A DNA stretch of 64,000 bases, taken from Ottelia alismoides (Eukaryota > Streptophyta > Magnoliopsida > Alismatales > Hydrocharitaceae). The stretch covers positions 124,001-188,000 of the forward strand of contig JAZKJV010000386.1 in the NCBI GenBank assembly GCA_037367405.1. Reading direction: 5' to 3'. Under the pieces are notes generated by a model. It searched no databases. It was given only the letters and a program-made list of their open reading frames with translations, and had not been told where the DNA came from. A program made the position numbers and the translations under genes. Shown in pieces: positions 1 through 9,738 of the stretch; within the stretch, counting starts at the first letter, position 1, and each line of letters opens with the position of its first letter.

Positions 1-393
1 ATCGAGGCATTAGAGTTACCAGGTTGAGGGAGGTTGTTTCTTTGTTACTTCTGAGGTGGGGAGCTACATATCACTTACACTGCATGGAAAGATTCATGGT
101 CAGTAGAGTTTGTGTATGTAGACTTGTTCTGATCTGGTTTATTGAGGAGTCTTGTCCATAGATTGGTGGAACTTAGAGGCTGTTGAGTTTTAAGCTTAAG
201 TCCAAATAAGGTTCCGACACATTAATAATCCAAAGATCTGATTGAGCTCCATAATTCAATTTAATGAAGGAAAGTTTAATATTCAACCTTGATCCAAGTA
301 CATTCCCCTCTTTTTCTTTTTCTTTCTTTCTTTTTCACTTCTTTTTCAAATAAGTGTTTGCTAAGGGACTAGCAAAAGTTAAGTATAGGGGGG
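1..393 (+). mobile_element. Element A (Athila-like), 3' internal noncoding end with PPT
   Basis: This is the last part of the internal region of an Athila-like element that begins left of the window. It is closely similar by eye to 20627-21004 in element B, with blocks such as ttaccaggttgagggagg and gtgtatgtagacttgttc shared in the same order, and it contains no ORF of note. It ends in the polypurine tract aagtatagggggg (381-393), directly against the TG of the LTR. Coding parts of A are outside the window. The assignment is firm because the same noncoding domain precedes the 3' LTR in B and, in reverse, in E. Confidence 0.9.
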
Positions 394-1348
394 TGATGAA
401 TACCCATTCATCACTCTTTATTCTTATATTTTAGCTACAAAAACCTTTGCAAATGCATGTATATTCATGTAAATACAAATAATTATCAAAAGCATGCATT
501 GTATAAAGTTTAATAATTAGCATGTTTTTGTGCAAAAATAAAAGAATAAAGAGTAAAAAGAAAAAGAGGGAAATATTTAGAATAAATATTGAGCAACCTA
601 ACCCAAGGGAGGGCTCAGCATGGGCCTGACCGCATAAAAACCAAATTAGAGGGAGATAGGAGCTCATGTGTGTAAATATTTATGTAAATAAAATAAAAGT
701 ATTTTCCTCACAAAAATATACTCAAATTGGATTATAAATATTTGTATATATTTATAAACATAAAATCAAGATAAAAATATAAAATTAAAAAGGAAACAAA
801 AAAAAACATCACCTTGTATATAGTCATCATGTATATAAGACATCCATCTTTATATTTATTTAGCCTTATAAATAGATAAAATTAATTTCCAAAATTTTTG
901 TAAATATTCCATCCTTTATGTTGTAAATAAATTAAATCAAAACAATTAAAATAAAAACAAAATAAAAAGAACAAATTAAAGAAAACACAAAAATACTTTG
1001 TAAATATACCATGTGTATATATGTACATATTTATTTATTTCACCTTTGTATATAAATAATAAAAATAAAATAAAAATATCTTTTTATTCCTAATTTTATG
1101 ATATAAATAAATAAAATATAAAATGGGAATAAAAATGCACAAAAATAACAAATTAAAAATCAAAAATTAAAAATACATATTGTACATATACCTATGTATA
1201 GCTATATATTGTAAATACCTTATTTTTATTTTGAAAAATTAATTAAAAATCACCAAAAAATAGAAAAAATTAAAACAAAAATATTTCATGTTTTGACTTT
1301 TTAATAATTCTGCCATTTTCAATTTATAAATGATTTTTCAAATCATTT

Positions 1349-1608
1349 CCACGTGGCAGCTTCTCATTGGTCCACGGAGATGTTGACCTCCGGTCAACTC
1401 CCTCCGCGGACCTTCTTCTCCAGCGGATCTCGCGCCCGACCCGACTTCTCCTCTTTTTCCGCGCTCGATCCGCTCGCCATCTCTGCAAACCCCGGGTCCT
1501 GCTTCTTCTCCTTGCATCTGACATCCTCGCCGGAGCCCTTGCCTCGGGATCCGCGCCTTCCATTGCCCTACCCGACCAACCCTAGTCGGACCTGCACCCA
1601 TATATATG
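1349..1608 (+). promoter_or_regulatory. Putative LTR promoter of element A
   Basis: A perfect G-box (ccacgtgg, 1349-1356) is followed by an inverted CCAAT (attggtcc) and a 7-bp inverted repeat, GTTGACC (1382-1388) and GGTCAAC (1392-1398). That repeat carries two opposed W-box cores (TTGACC). A TATA-like string, tatatatg, lies at 1601-1608, about 200 bp downstream. The same order occurs in both LTRs of B and in E. Promoter function is inferred from order, spacing and conservation. Confidence 0.5.
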
Positions 1609-1859
1609 CCGAGCTCCGCCACCTTCATTCCCATCTTTGGCCACTCGATTCCACCTCCCGTGAGCTCCATTGCATAGGCGAGAGTGACAGCTTGGCCCCC
1701 GTGGTGTCGAAGCGAGGAGAGGACGCGAGACCACTGATCCGGCGAAGCTTCGCCGCCTTGCTCCGCCACCAGCAGGAGCTCGAGCCTCGGAGGGAGACGC
1801 TCCTCGAGGCGAATACCCAGAGCATCCTTAGCTCGTCCCCAGTCTCATCATCCACCCAG

Positions 1860-2168
1860 GTAGCCCCGTCTTTCCTTCTTTTTCTTGAATTTTCCATTTC
1901 GCCCAATTCGTTGCTCCGCCGTCCCCCGCCGATTCCAATCAATTCCGACCACCTATCGACCATCGGGCTTCACCATAGACATCGCCTTCTTCTCGCGCAC
2001 CTTCTCCATAGCTCCATCCAAGCCAGCTCGCACAGGAGCTGGGATTCGAGCTCCATCGCCCCCCTTCGCCGGAGCTCGTCCACCTCGACCCTCCGTTCAC
2101 CGTCAGCCTGCCTAACCGGGTCGAGGCAGTTTGCCCTCGACCTGCGAGTCTTCTGGTCATCTTTGCAG
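1860..2168 (+). other. Putative leader intron inside the element A LTR
   Basis: A 309-nt segment begins with a donor-like CCCAG/GTAG (GT at 1860-1861) and ends with a pyrimidine-rich acceptor, tctttgcag (AG at 2167-2168). Near the acceptor is a hairpin, GGTCGAGG (2119-2126) and CCTCGACC (2135-2142). The equivalent segment is 307 and 310 nt in the two LTRs of B and about 302 nt in E, with the hairpin kept. Splicing is inferred; no transcript data were available. Confidence 0.45.
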
Positions 2169-2654
2169 GTACTACCCATCCCATCTGAGGGTTTGGGGCA
2201 TTCAGGCCAGGAGCCTCGCCTCCGCCGACCTCGCCGGAGCTCCCCAGAGCTCGGCTGGGCCATCGGAGGCCATCAGCAGCTGCGGAGCACCACGCCGGAG
2301 CTTCTCCGATCTTCAGGCGCAGCAGGGGAGGTCAGGAGCGCAAGCACTGGGCCGGCGAACTTCGCCGGCCACCTGTTCTTCCTCGACCTTCAGCCGCCGT
2401 CCGATCAGCCCTCCCGCTCTAGTTGTCATCTGGACCGTCCGTTCCAGGAGCGCATTCACCGTCAGATCTGAGGAGGGCCGATCCCAGCCGCCCGATGCGC
2501 GAGGGTTTGGCCACTGACATCCTTGACCGTTAGATCAGACACGTGGCCACGTCCCCGCCGTTGGATTTCCCCCTGGAGCGCAGCGTTGGACCCCCAGTCG
2601 CCCACCACCGTCCGATCACACACGTGGCATCCATCCTGCGGTCCGCATTAATAA

Positions 2655-3125
2655 AGGGTAAACTACGCTTAGGCCCTTCTGTTTATTGCATTTCGTAGTT
2701 AGTCTTGTAAATACGTAATCTAGTTGTTTAGTTTTTGGGATATTTGCATCGAGGACCCTGTGCTTAGTTCTATTTGCATTTATGCCCCTGTGTATGGTCT
2801 GACACGTGCATCGACACGTGAGTTTTTGGCTTATTTGCATATCATACCCCTGTAATTCTGGATGTTAATGAATGAATGAAAGTTTGTGTTTATTTGCAAT
2901 TATACCCCTGTGCGTGAAACATTTGAGCATGTGCGTGATTTTTTGGGTTATTTGCAGATAAGCCCCTGGACTTTTGGTACTTGTTACCGAATAGCCCTCG
3001 GGACTTATTTTCATTACATTTGGGTCCCTGAGTGCCCCAGGCACGTGCGTAGCGCGTGTTTTGCTGGGTTAATTGCATCAGACCCCCCAGACTTCCGGGT
3101 ATTTGCACTTTTGTCCTTGTGCACA
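2655..3125 (+). repeat. Degenerate short repeats with paired G-boxes (element A LTR)
   Basis: The motif family 'tatttgca ... (a/g)cccctg(t/g)' recurs about every 60-90 bp. Two CACGTG palindromes sit exactly 12 bp apart, start to start (2803 and 2815), within gacacgtgcatcgacacgtg. The same repeat family and the same 12-bp G-box spacing occur in B (7162/7174 and 23334/23346) and in E on the minus strand (47388/47400). The units are too diverged to give a clean period. Confidence 0.55.
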
Positions 3126-3898
3126 GTGCCCCCTCTTTATTTTTGAATAAAAAAACCAATTACCTCCAAATCCAACGAAAATTGGACACAAGGCTCCTGC
3201 CATAGTGTAAAATTTTCGAGGATTTTTGGAGACATTTCTGAGTTGATTTTATATTTTTAGAAATTCAAAAACCTCCATTTTTGCTACTGTCTAACTTTAA
3301 AAACCCCAAAAAAATATTAAATAGTGTCTAAAAATTACAAAAAAATTGTCTACTGTCTATTTTGTTGTGCTTGATTTTCTAGCCAATTTTGGCTACTTTT
3401 CATTAACAAAAACCAATAAAAATTGAAAACACTTAAAAACTTATAAAAATTCTAATAATTAAACCAAAAATCCAAAAATAATAATATAGGTGCCTAAATT
3501 TTCCTTGTGTTATCCTCTTTACAGGAAAATTACCTCCCAGTTAATTTGAGGCTTCTAGATATTTTATCTAGGTCCTTTTAGCTCGGCTGGACAGTACCTC
3601 TCATTTCAGTCCTTGTTTGATTTTTAGCAAATTAAATAAACATAAAAAAATCCCAAAAATTCTCCAAAAACACTAAAAATTATAAAACACATAAAACTAT
3701 TTTTGTTAGAATTTTTGGTTGATTTTTAGTGCTTCTAATAAATTGTTGAAGTGTGTAGTTTCCTTGCTTTTCTTGTTTTCTTAATATCTTGAAAATTCAA
3801 AAAATATAAAAACCCTTAAAAACCACCAAAAATATCTTCTCTTCTCTGATTGACTACTTCGTAGGCCGTGAGGCCAATCCGTGCTCCTTGTGTTCGAC

Positions 3899-3924
3899 CC
3901 TGGTCGCTACACCAGGTTAATAAA
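3899..3924 (+). terminator. Putative LTR poly(A) signal with hairpin (element A)
   Basis: A short stem CCTGG (3899-3903) / CCAGG (3912-3916) is followed two bases later by AATAAA (3919-3924). It lies about 165 bp before the LTR end, where the R/U5 border of a Ty3 element can lie. The same arrangement is present in both LTRs of B and in the right LTR of E. The poly(A) role is inferred. Confidence 0.5.
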
Positions 3925-4088
3925 ATAGCCAGGACCGCTATCGTGTGTTTGATTGATTTTATTTCTGATTGGTGGTCTGATTTATTTTTCTTGATTGACC
4001 GAATCCTTTCTCTCGATCTGGCTCGCAACGACCCTTGAGTGATCTTAGATTTTATCCCGGATTGATTGTGCGGATTTTTCGGTCGTCA

Positions 4089-4846
4089 GAATAATCCAGA
4101 CCCATTTCATCACTCCCTAGGAATGGAAATGTCATGGTTATACAATCATTTATGATCACATCACCCTATGGTATTCCTAATACATGTACATCCTGCATAC
4201 TTGAAGACCAAGATTAAACCTGAAGTTTTAGATCTATTTAGATTGTATTCTTCAGGGTTTTATCATTAAGTTTTTCATTTGACTATTGGGAGTTGGTATC
4301 GATCATATACTTTCCAAAAGCATATATCATACCCAGATGTTGATCATACTTTCCAAAATCATATATCAAACCTACCAATCTAGTCAAGCTTCCAAAGCGA
4401 GATGACCGTACATGGAATTTGATTCTTCCCAGTATCTCATGTGTGAGCTCATCTCTTCCGATTCAATAAATGAATTTGTAGGATCTCTTTGAAATGTCGT
4501 ATTACTCATATACCATTGTATGCACATCAACATGCCGGTATATAGACATTGATTAGGTCATCGACCTATTGGTCTTACAAATGTAAATACTCAGATATAT
4601 AGCATCACATCTGTCCCCAGTGAGAGGATTCATGCCTATATCATGACAATGTACAACATAGTATTTGGTTATCTCGATCTCGTTAAGTCAAGTCTTTGAT
4701 CTAACTATCTAATACCTCTGAATCTCTATTTCTATGTAGACGGCCTGCATCAAGAGGCTGGTTAGATATTAGCCTTTTGAGAAAGGCTTCTATCTCAGGT
4801 TGGAGATCATTTCTTAATAACTACTTGATGGTGCTTGATGAGTCCT
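4089..4846 (-). mobile_element. Ty1/copia-type LTR fragment, host of A and B
   Basis: This reads as the reverse complement of about 16437-17185, the solo LTR inside B, for example gatcatactttccaaaagc versus gcttttggaaagtatatgatc. It is the middle part of the minus-strand 3' LTR of a copia element. The beginning of that LTR continues at 24521-24741, after element B. Element A interrupts it on the left at 4088 and B on the right at 4847, so one copia LTR received two Athila insertions 758 bp apart in the same orientation. No ORF of interest is present. Confidence 0.85.
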
Positions 4847-5820
4847 TGATGAATCCCCATTCACCACTCTTTATTCCTTTATTTTAGCTAGAATCCTTAG
4901 CCAAATACCCTGTAAATAGGTGTAAATATCATAAATTATGAAAATGCATGCATCTTGTAATTATGCATAATTAGCATGTTTTTGAGTAAAAATAAAGGAA
5001 TAAAGAGACAGAAGAAAAAGAGGGAAATATGTAGAATAAATATTGAGTGACCTAATCCCAAGGGAGGGCTCAGCATTGGTCTGATCGCAAAAGAATCCAA
5101 GTAGAGAGAGATAAGGTCAGTCATGTGTGTACATACTCTTATGTATTTAAATGAAGTTATTTTCCTCAAAATAAAAATTAAAAATTTTTTCTCATATTTT
5201 ATACATACTTGTAAAAAATAAAACTAAAAAAAAGGGAAAAATTAAAGAAAATAAAAATTAAATAAAAGTCTCTCCCATCAATGTACATAGACCATGTATA
5301 TACAATAAAATGGTTATTTATTATCTCCTTGTAAATAATTAATAAATACAATAAAAAAATTATTATATTTTTATACTCCATATTTTATGGTGTAAATAAA
5401 TTCAATAAAAATCAGAAAAATAAAAACAAAAATAAAAATCATTTCCCACCTTGTATATATACCATGTACATATGTATATAAACCTATTTATTTAACCCAT
5501 GTAAAAACATCATAAAAATAAAATAAAAATACCCTATTATTCTAAATTTTATGTTATAAATAAGTAAAATATAAATTTGGAATAATTGTGCAAAAATAAA
5601 CAATTAATAATAAAAATACAAAATACATATGTATATATACCTATATATAATAATATAATGTAAATTCGTTATATTTTTTCAAACAAAATAATTAAAAATC
5701 ACTAAAAAATACTTTGAAAATAAATAAACATTTTTCATGTTGAAAAGTTTTTAAAATAAAATCATCTACTATTTTTAATTGAATTTCTAAATAATTAATA
5801 AATTGAATTATTTCATTGGT

Positions 5821-6056
5821 CCACGTGGGATTGTTGACCCCCGGTCAACTCCCCCCATTGGACCACCAGACGCGGATTATTCGCCCCGACCTGACTTCGC
5901 GTAATTTTTGCGACTCGATGCAACCTCCACTTACTCAAACCCCGGGCTCCATTTGACGTTCGCTGATCCGAGACCTCGCCCGGAGGATTACCTAGGGATA
6001 TGTGCTTCGGGCAACCCTGCCCGACTCCATTTAGCCGGACCCTTCCCAGTATATAG
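5821..6056 (+). promoter_or_regulatory. Putative LTR promoter of element B (5' LTR)
   Basis: It contains a G-box ccacgtgg (5821-5828), an inverted repeat GTTGACC (5833-5839) ccc GGTCAAC (5843-5849) with two opposed W-box cores, an upstream inverted CCAAT (attggtcc), and TATATAG at 6050-6056. In the 3' LTR copy the W-box repeat (22001-22017) and the TATA (about 22219) are intact, while the G-box reads ccacgggc. Transcription is inferred to start about 30 bp after the TATA. Confidence 0.55.
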
Positions 6057-6309
6057 CCTCACCTCCGGCCGCAATTCCACGTCATCTTTGGCTCCGCTTT
6101 TCCTTCCCAGGACCTCCATCACCCTCCTTATAGTGACAGCTATCTGAGGGCAGTATTGCAGCGAGGAGAGAGCAGCCCAGCCACTTATCTGGCGAGCTCC
6201 TTCGCCGTGCACCGCCGCAAGGTGCGCCCAGCCTCGGACCCCGACGATTCCTTAAGGCGAAGACCCCCTGAGACCCAGCGTCTCATCCGCAGTCGACCTC
6301 AGCCACTAG

Positions 6310-6616
6310 GTATCCTCGATTCCTTCTAGATTAGCCTAATTTTTACGCCCATTTGCGCCGCCGGCCGTCGCCGGTCGATTCGCACCGTCCCCGTCACCCA
6401 TTCGATCACCCGACCTCCGATTCACACTCACGAGACTTCTCCCCACATTCTCTGCACCTCCGATCACCTTGGTTCACCCAGGAACCAAGGCTCGAGTCTC
6501 CTCTACCGCCGCTTCGCCGGTGACCACGCTCCAACCCATCTGACCACTCCTTTCACCCCCTGACGGGTCGAGGCACTTTGCTCTCGACCCAGTAGTCTTG
6601 CTGTGTTGTTTTGCAG
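6310..6616 (+). other. Putative leader intron in the B 5' LTR
   Basis: The donor context is cactag/gtatcc (GT at 6310-6311) and the acceptor is ttgttttgcag (AG at 6615-6616), giving 307 nt. An 8-bp perfect stem, GGGTCGAG (6565-6572) / CTCGACCC (6583-6590) with a 10-nt loop, lies just before the acceptor. The segment lies downstream of the TATA, so it would be in the 5' leader of the transcript. Conservation of both borders in A, B and E supports a real intron; this is inference. Confidence 0.5.
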
Positions 6617-7029
6617 GTCAGAGAGACCCATCTGAGGGTCCAACGGTTCGAGCACAGGAGCTTTGCTCCTCCTTCGTCGCCGGAGCTCCCAGGAGCTTCT
6701 CGGCCTCATCGGAGGTGCCCATCAGCTGCGGAAGAGTCCGAGCTTCATTTCGTCGATATCAACAACGTCTGAGGACCCTTCCACTGCGCGTATCGAGCCG
6801 ACGAAGTTCGCCGGCGAGCTCTTCTTGTAGGAGGTCCAGCTACCGTCCGATCAGCCCCTCCGCTTCAGTTCTGATCTGGATTGTTCGTTCACGCGAGGTC
6901 TACACAGTCAGATCCATCAGCGCTTTGATATGGACCAATTATCGACGAAGAGGCATCCTCTGTTCTCAGCCATCGGATCTCCACGTGGCGCTTCCTCGTC
7001 CATCCGATCATAATAAAGGGGTAATTTCC

Positions 7030-7410
7030 CTTAGGAGCCCGTCCTTTTGTTATTTCCATTCAGTCTTGTAAATATTTTAGTAAGTTGTTTTTATTTTTGA
7101 ACATTTGCAGTTAGGACGCTAGATTTATTTTATTTACAATTTAGTCCTTGTTTATGTGAGCCACGTGCATTGACACGTGAGGATTTGGAATATTTGCACT
7201 TTTAGTCCTGTGTTTCCTGTGTGTTATTGATTGAATCTTTTTAAATGGGAATTACATTTATGGCCCTCCGTGTCTGAGCCACGTGCTGCACGCATGTTTT
7301 TGTGGGCTTTTTACATTCCAAGCCCTGGACTTTCTTGCTTTGTTATTATTTAGTCCTGAAAGTATGTTTCTTTACATTTAGGTCCCTACTTCCTGTGTGC
7401 CTTGTTTTCA
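7030..7410 (+). repeat. Degenerate short repeats with paired G-boxes (B 5' LTR)
   Basis: The recurring pattern is 'ttgca/ttaca ... ttagtcc(t/c)tg', with two CACGTG motifs at 7162 and 7174 (12 bp apart). It corresponds to 23195-23585 in the 3' LTR, 2655-3125 in A and about 47170-47530 on the minus strand in E. A related run, without the G-box pair, is at about 61425-61660 in the LTR of D. Confidence 0.5.
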
Positions 7411-8162
7411 TTGAATAAAATATCAAATCAAATCCAAATTAGGTGAAATTTGGACATGTGGCTCCTACCACTGTGTAAAAATTTCTCTAAATTTTTGGGA
7501 CATTTTTGAGGCTTTCTAATATTTTTTAAAAAATAAAAATATGCATTTTTGTTAGTGTTTGAAGAAGAAAATCAATTTAAACTATAAAAATTTCTTTAAA
7601 AATTCTAAAAACTAGTAACAGTTAATTTTAGTGTCTTTTAGCTTCTGTACAATTTTGAGCTTATTTGGACTTATAAAACCCTTAAAAATTGCAAAACCCT
7701 AAAAAACTTACAAAAATCCGTAAAAATTCTATAAAAATCAAAAAAATACAAACTCTTTTTATGTATTTTAGTTTTTATATATTCTTCATAAAAATTGCCT
7801 CCAGACTTATATAGATCAATTTCATATTTTTAATTGATCTTTCAAGTCTGGCTGCACAGTAACCCATATTATTCCTCTTCCTTGATTTTTAGAAAATCAA
7901 ATAAAAATTGAAAAATTCTGAAAAATTCACCAAAAACACTTCAAAACATTAAAAACACAAAAATATTTTTATTTGAATTTTCTGTGTATTTTTAGGTGTT
8001 TTAATAAATTGTTGAGCTTGCTTATTTTCCCATTTTCTTATAAAATTAAAAACACAAAAAATTAAAATTAATTACAGTCCACCAAAAATATTTTCTCCTT
8101 TATTTTTTGATTTTTGACTACTTCGCAGGTCGTAAGGCCATCCCGTGCTCCTTTAGTCCGAC

Positions 8163-8188
8163 CCTGGTCGCTATACCAGGTTAATAAA
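8163..8188 (+). terminator. Putative LTR poly(A) signal with hairpin (B 5' LTR)
   Basis: The stem CCTGG (8163-8167) / CCAGG (8176-8180) is followed by AATAAA (8183-8188), about 155 bp before the LTR end. The arrangement matches A and the B 3' LTR. In the 5' LTR it would have to be bypassed for full-length transcription. Confidence 0.5.
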
Positions 8189-8345
8189 AATAGTGAGGAC
8201 CGCTATCTGATTTTCATTGTTTTATCTCTTTATTTGGTGGTTCTAGATTTTCTTGATCAACCGATTTTCGAGTGATTGAGATCGCAACGACCTGAGTTAT
8301 TTATCACCCTTAGTCGCTCGTTTAGATTTTTTTCGTTCATTACAA

Positions 8346-8363
8346 TGGCACCGTTGCCGGGGA
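8346..8363 (+). other. Primer binding site of element B (tRNA-Asp type)
   Basis: TGGCACCGTTGCCGGGGA lies one base after the 5' LTR. It matches the Athila-type PBS TGGCGCCGTTGCCGGGGA, complementary to the 3' end of tRNA-Asp, with one substitution (G to A at position 5). Family knowledge and position give the assignment. Confidence 0.9.
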
Positions 8364-9738
8364 GCACGACTTAGTAGTCGTTTTTGATTTTTCGCGGTTT
8401 TTCTTTTCCGCAGCTTTTTGTAGATATTTGTATATATATTTTTCTCTGATTCATTTTTATATATATTTCTGGACTGACACACTTTTGTTTCTATTTTTTG
8501 CGAGGGCCCGAGAACCGAGGCGACTTTTTCGGAAGCCGAAGTAACCGTAGGAGTCGGAGGCGGCTTCTTTCTCTACGAAGCCGTAGGAGAGCGTGAGGAG
8601 GAGGAGCCAAAGTTCGGGAGCTGCGGAATAGCCGTAAAATAACCGTAGAATTAGCCGTAGTTTAGCTTAGTTTAGTTTAGATTTATTTTCAGCAGAACCA
8701 TTTATTTGTAATAACACAGGACTCAGACACTTAGACACTTGGCAGATTTCGGGGTCTGTTTCGCCGAGCACCAGTGTGCTCGGCGGACCTCACCGTGATT
8801 TTCACCGATTTTTCGAGTTTTGACCGTTTATTTACTGCCCATTTGATTTATGCGGTTTTAGCCCTAGCTTAGGAATTTTTTTGATTGTGACGTAATTAAT
8901 TAGGATCCCAGCACCTAATTATCTACCTGTGCCTATAGATCGTTAACTGGACCTAATTAATTAAATCACAAGAAAAAGCTGGATTATTTGAGCTCTAGTC
9001 CACGTGCCTTGAGGAGTCACATACAGCGCGTGCAGGATCCGTTGTGGCAGACATCGAGTGGCTCCCAAGATAGGACTCCGGACATAGGCTCAAGTACCCA
9101 GCTACTTTGCTTACGTGTAGAAATTGCTCTGCTAGGATCGGATTCTCGTGCATCATATAGGTAGTTTATATTCTATCTTTTATTCTATGTACGGATCATT
9201 TTGCATGTAGACCGCTGGAGTCAGGTACGCCTTCTATCTCGTGCTTGCATCATCGATTTTCGTGCATCGGCTTTTTCATCTTCTCCCCCTATTTTGGACT
9301 TAAAATAATCAGGAGAACCAAAAAATTTGTTAGGCGTTATTTGATCTGAAAAATACCTAAAAAGAAAAAGTATAAAATTGGGACTGCTAAACAAACTTGA
9401 CCTTAAAAGACACCTCACCTAAAATCTGTCTTGGGGAGAGCAACCCCCTCATTGTGGTTTGATTGCGCGAGAGAGTGACCCGCACACTAGGCTAGAGCCA
9501 CATCGGAGCCCCGATCAGACTACCGGCCTTTTATACGGGATAGTCTGGTTGGAGGATTGGACTCCTATCAGGTCACGTAACCGCTCAGATATCTTGACAT
9601 GATCACCTAAATAAAATTGACAAGATAATTGACCGAGCTCTTACGGTCTTCAGCTCAGCGTGGAGTAGGTGAACCCAGGGTTTGTTTGCTCATCTTGTTT
9701 GTTTTCCAGATCTTATCAGCCAGACTCGCCAGATCGAG
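8364..9738 (+). other. Element B untranslated leader
   Basis: This is about 1.4 kb between PBS and gag with no convincing ORF. It holds a purine- and 'agccgtag'-rich stretch (8510-8690), the stem-loop at 8753-8789, and a block at 9425-9680 containing ccccctcattg and gagagagtgaccc. That block is shared with C (27440-27830) and, reversed, with E (53930-54180). Such a position suits RNA packaging and translation control signals. Function is inferred. Confidence 0.7.
8753..8789 (+). ncRNA. Conserved leader stem-loop of element B
   Basis: CGCCGAGCAC (8762-8771), loop CAGT (8772-8775) and GTGCTCGGCG (8776-8785) form a perfect 10-bp stem. A lower stem GGTC (8753-8756) / GACC (8786-8789) is separated on the 5' side by a short bulge (tgttt). 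C (26893-26932) and E (54787-54823, minus) have the same structure and flanks. In C three stem positions change on both strands so that pairing is kept. It is a structured element of the genomic RNA, not a separate RNA gene. Confidence 0.65.

Larger units (their letters stand above)
394..4088 (+). mobile_element. Element A 3' LTR (about 3.7 kb, Athila-like)
   Basis: The LTR starts tgatgaat after the PPT and ends ggtcgtca, so it has TG...CA termini. It is AT-rich at the start, GC-rich at about 1350-2640 and AT-rich again to the end. The order of blocks matches the LTRs of B and E: a conserved U3 block at 575-660, a promoter block at 1349-1608, a putative intron at 1860-2168, paired G-boxes at 2803-2820, and a hairpin with AATAAA at 3899-3924. 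The sequence after the end (gaataatccagacc) rejoins a copia LTR seen intact at about 17165-17195, so A is inserted in that LTR. The left target-site copy is outside the window. By U3 sequence, A is closer to E than to B. Confidence 0.9.
4847..8344 (+). repeat. Element B 5' LTR (3498 bp)
   Basis: It runs from tgatgaat to ttcattaca, with TG...CA termini, one base before the PBS. Like the other LTRs here it has an AT-rich U3, a GC-rich central part (about 5820-7010) and an AT-rich end. The U3 block around 5030-5120 (gagtgacctaatcccaaggg...) is shared with A and E. Small ORFs in the GC-rich part, for example 6598-7071, are not kept in the 3' LTR copy and are not called as genes. Confidence 0.93.

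Noticed and set aside
1353..2471. 372-codon open stretch in the GC-rich part of the A LTR
   Set aside because: Its frame crosses the putative intron, competing ORFs lie on the same and opposite strands, and the matching parts of the B and E LTRs do not keep it open. Long ORFs arise by chance in GC-rich DNA with few stop codons.
8346..8363. tRNA gene near the PBS
   Set aside because: Only the 18 nt complementary to a tRNA 3' end are present; no tRNA fold can be drawn around it.
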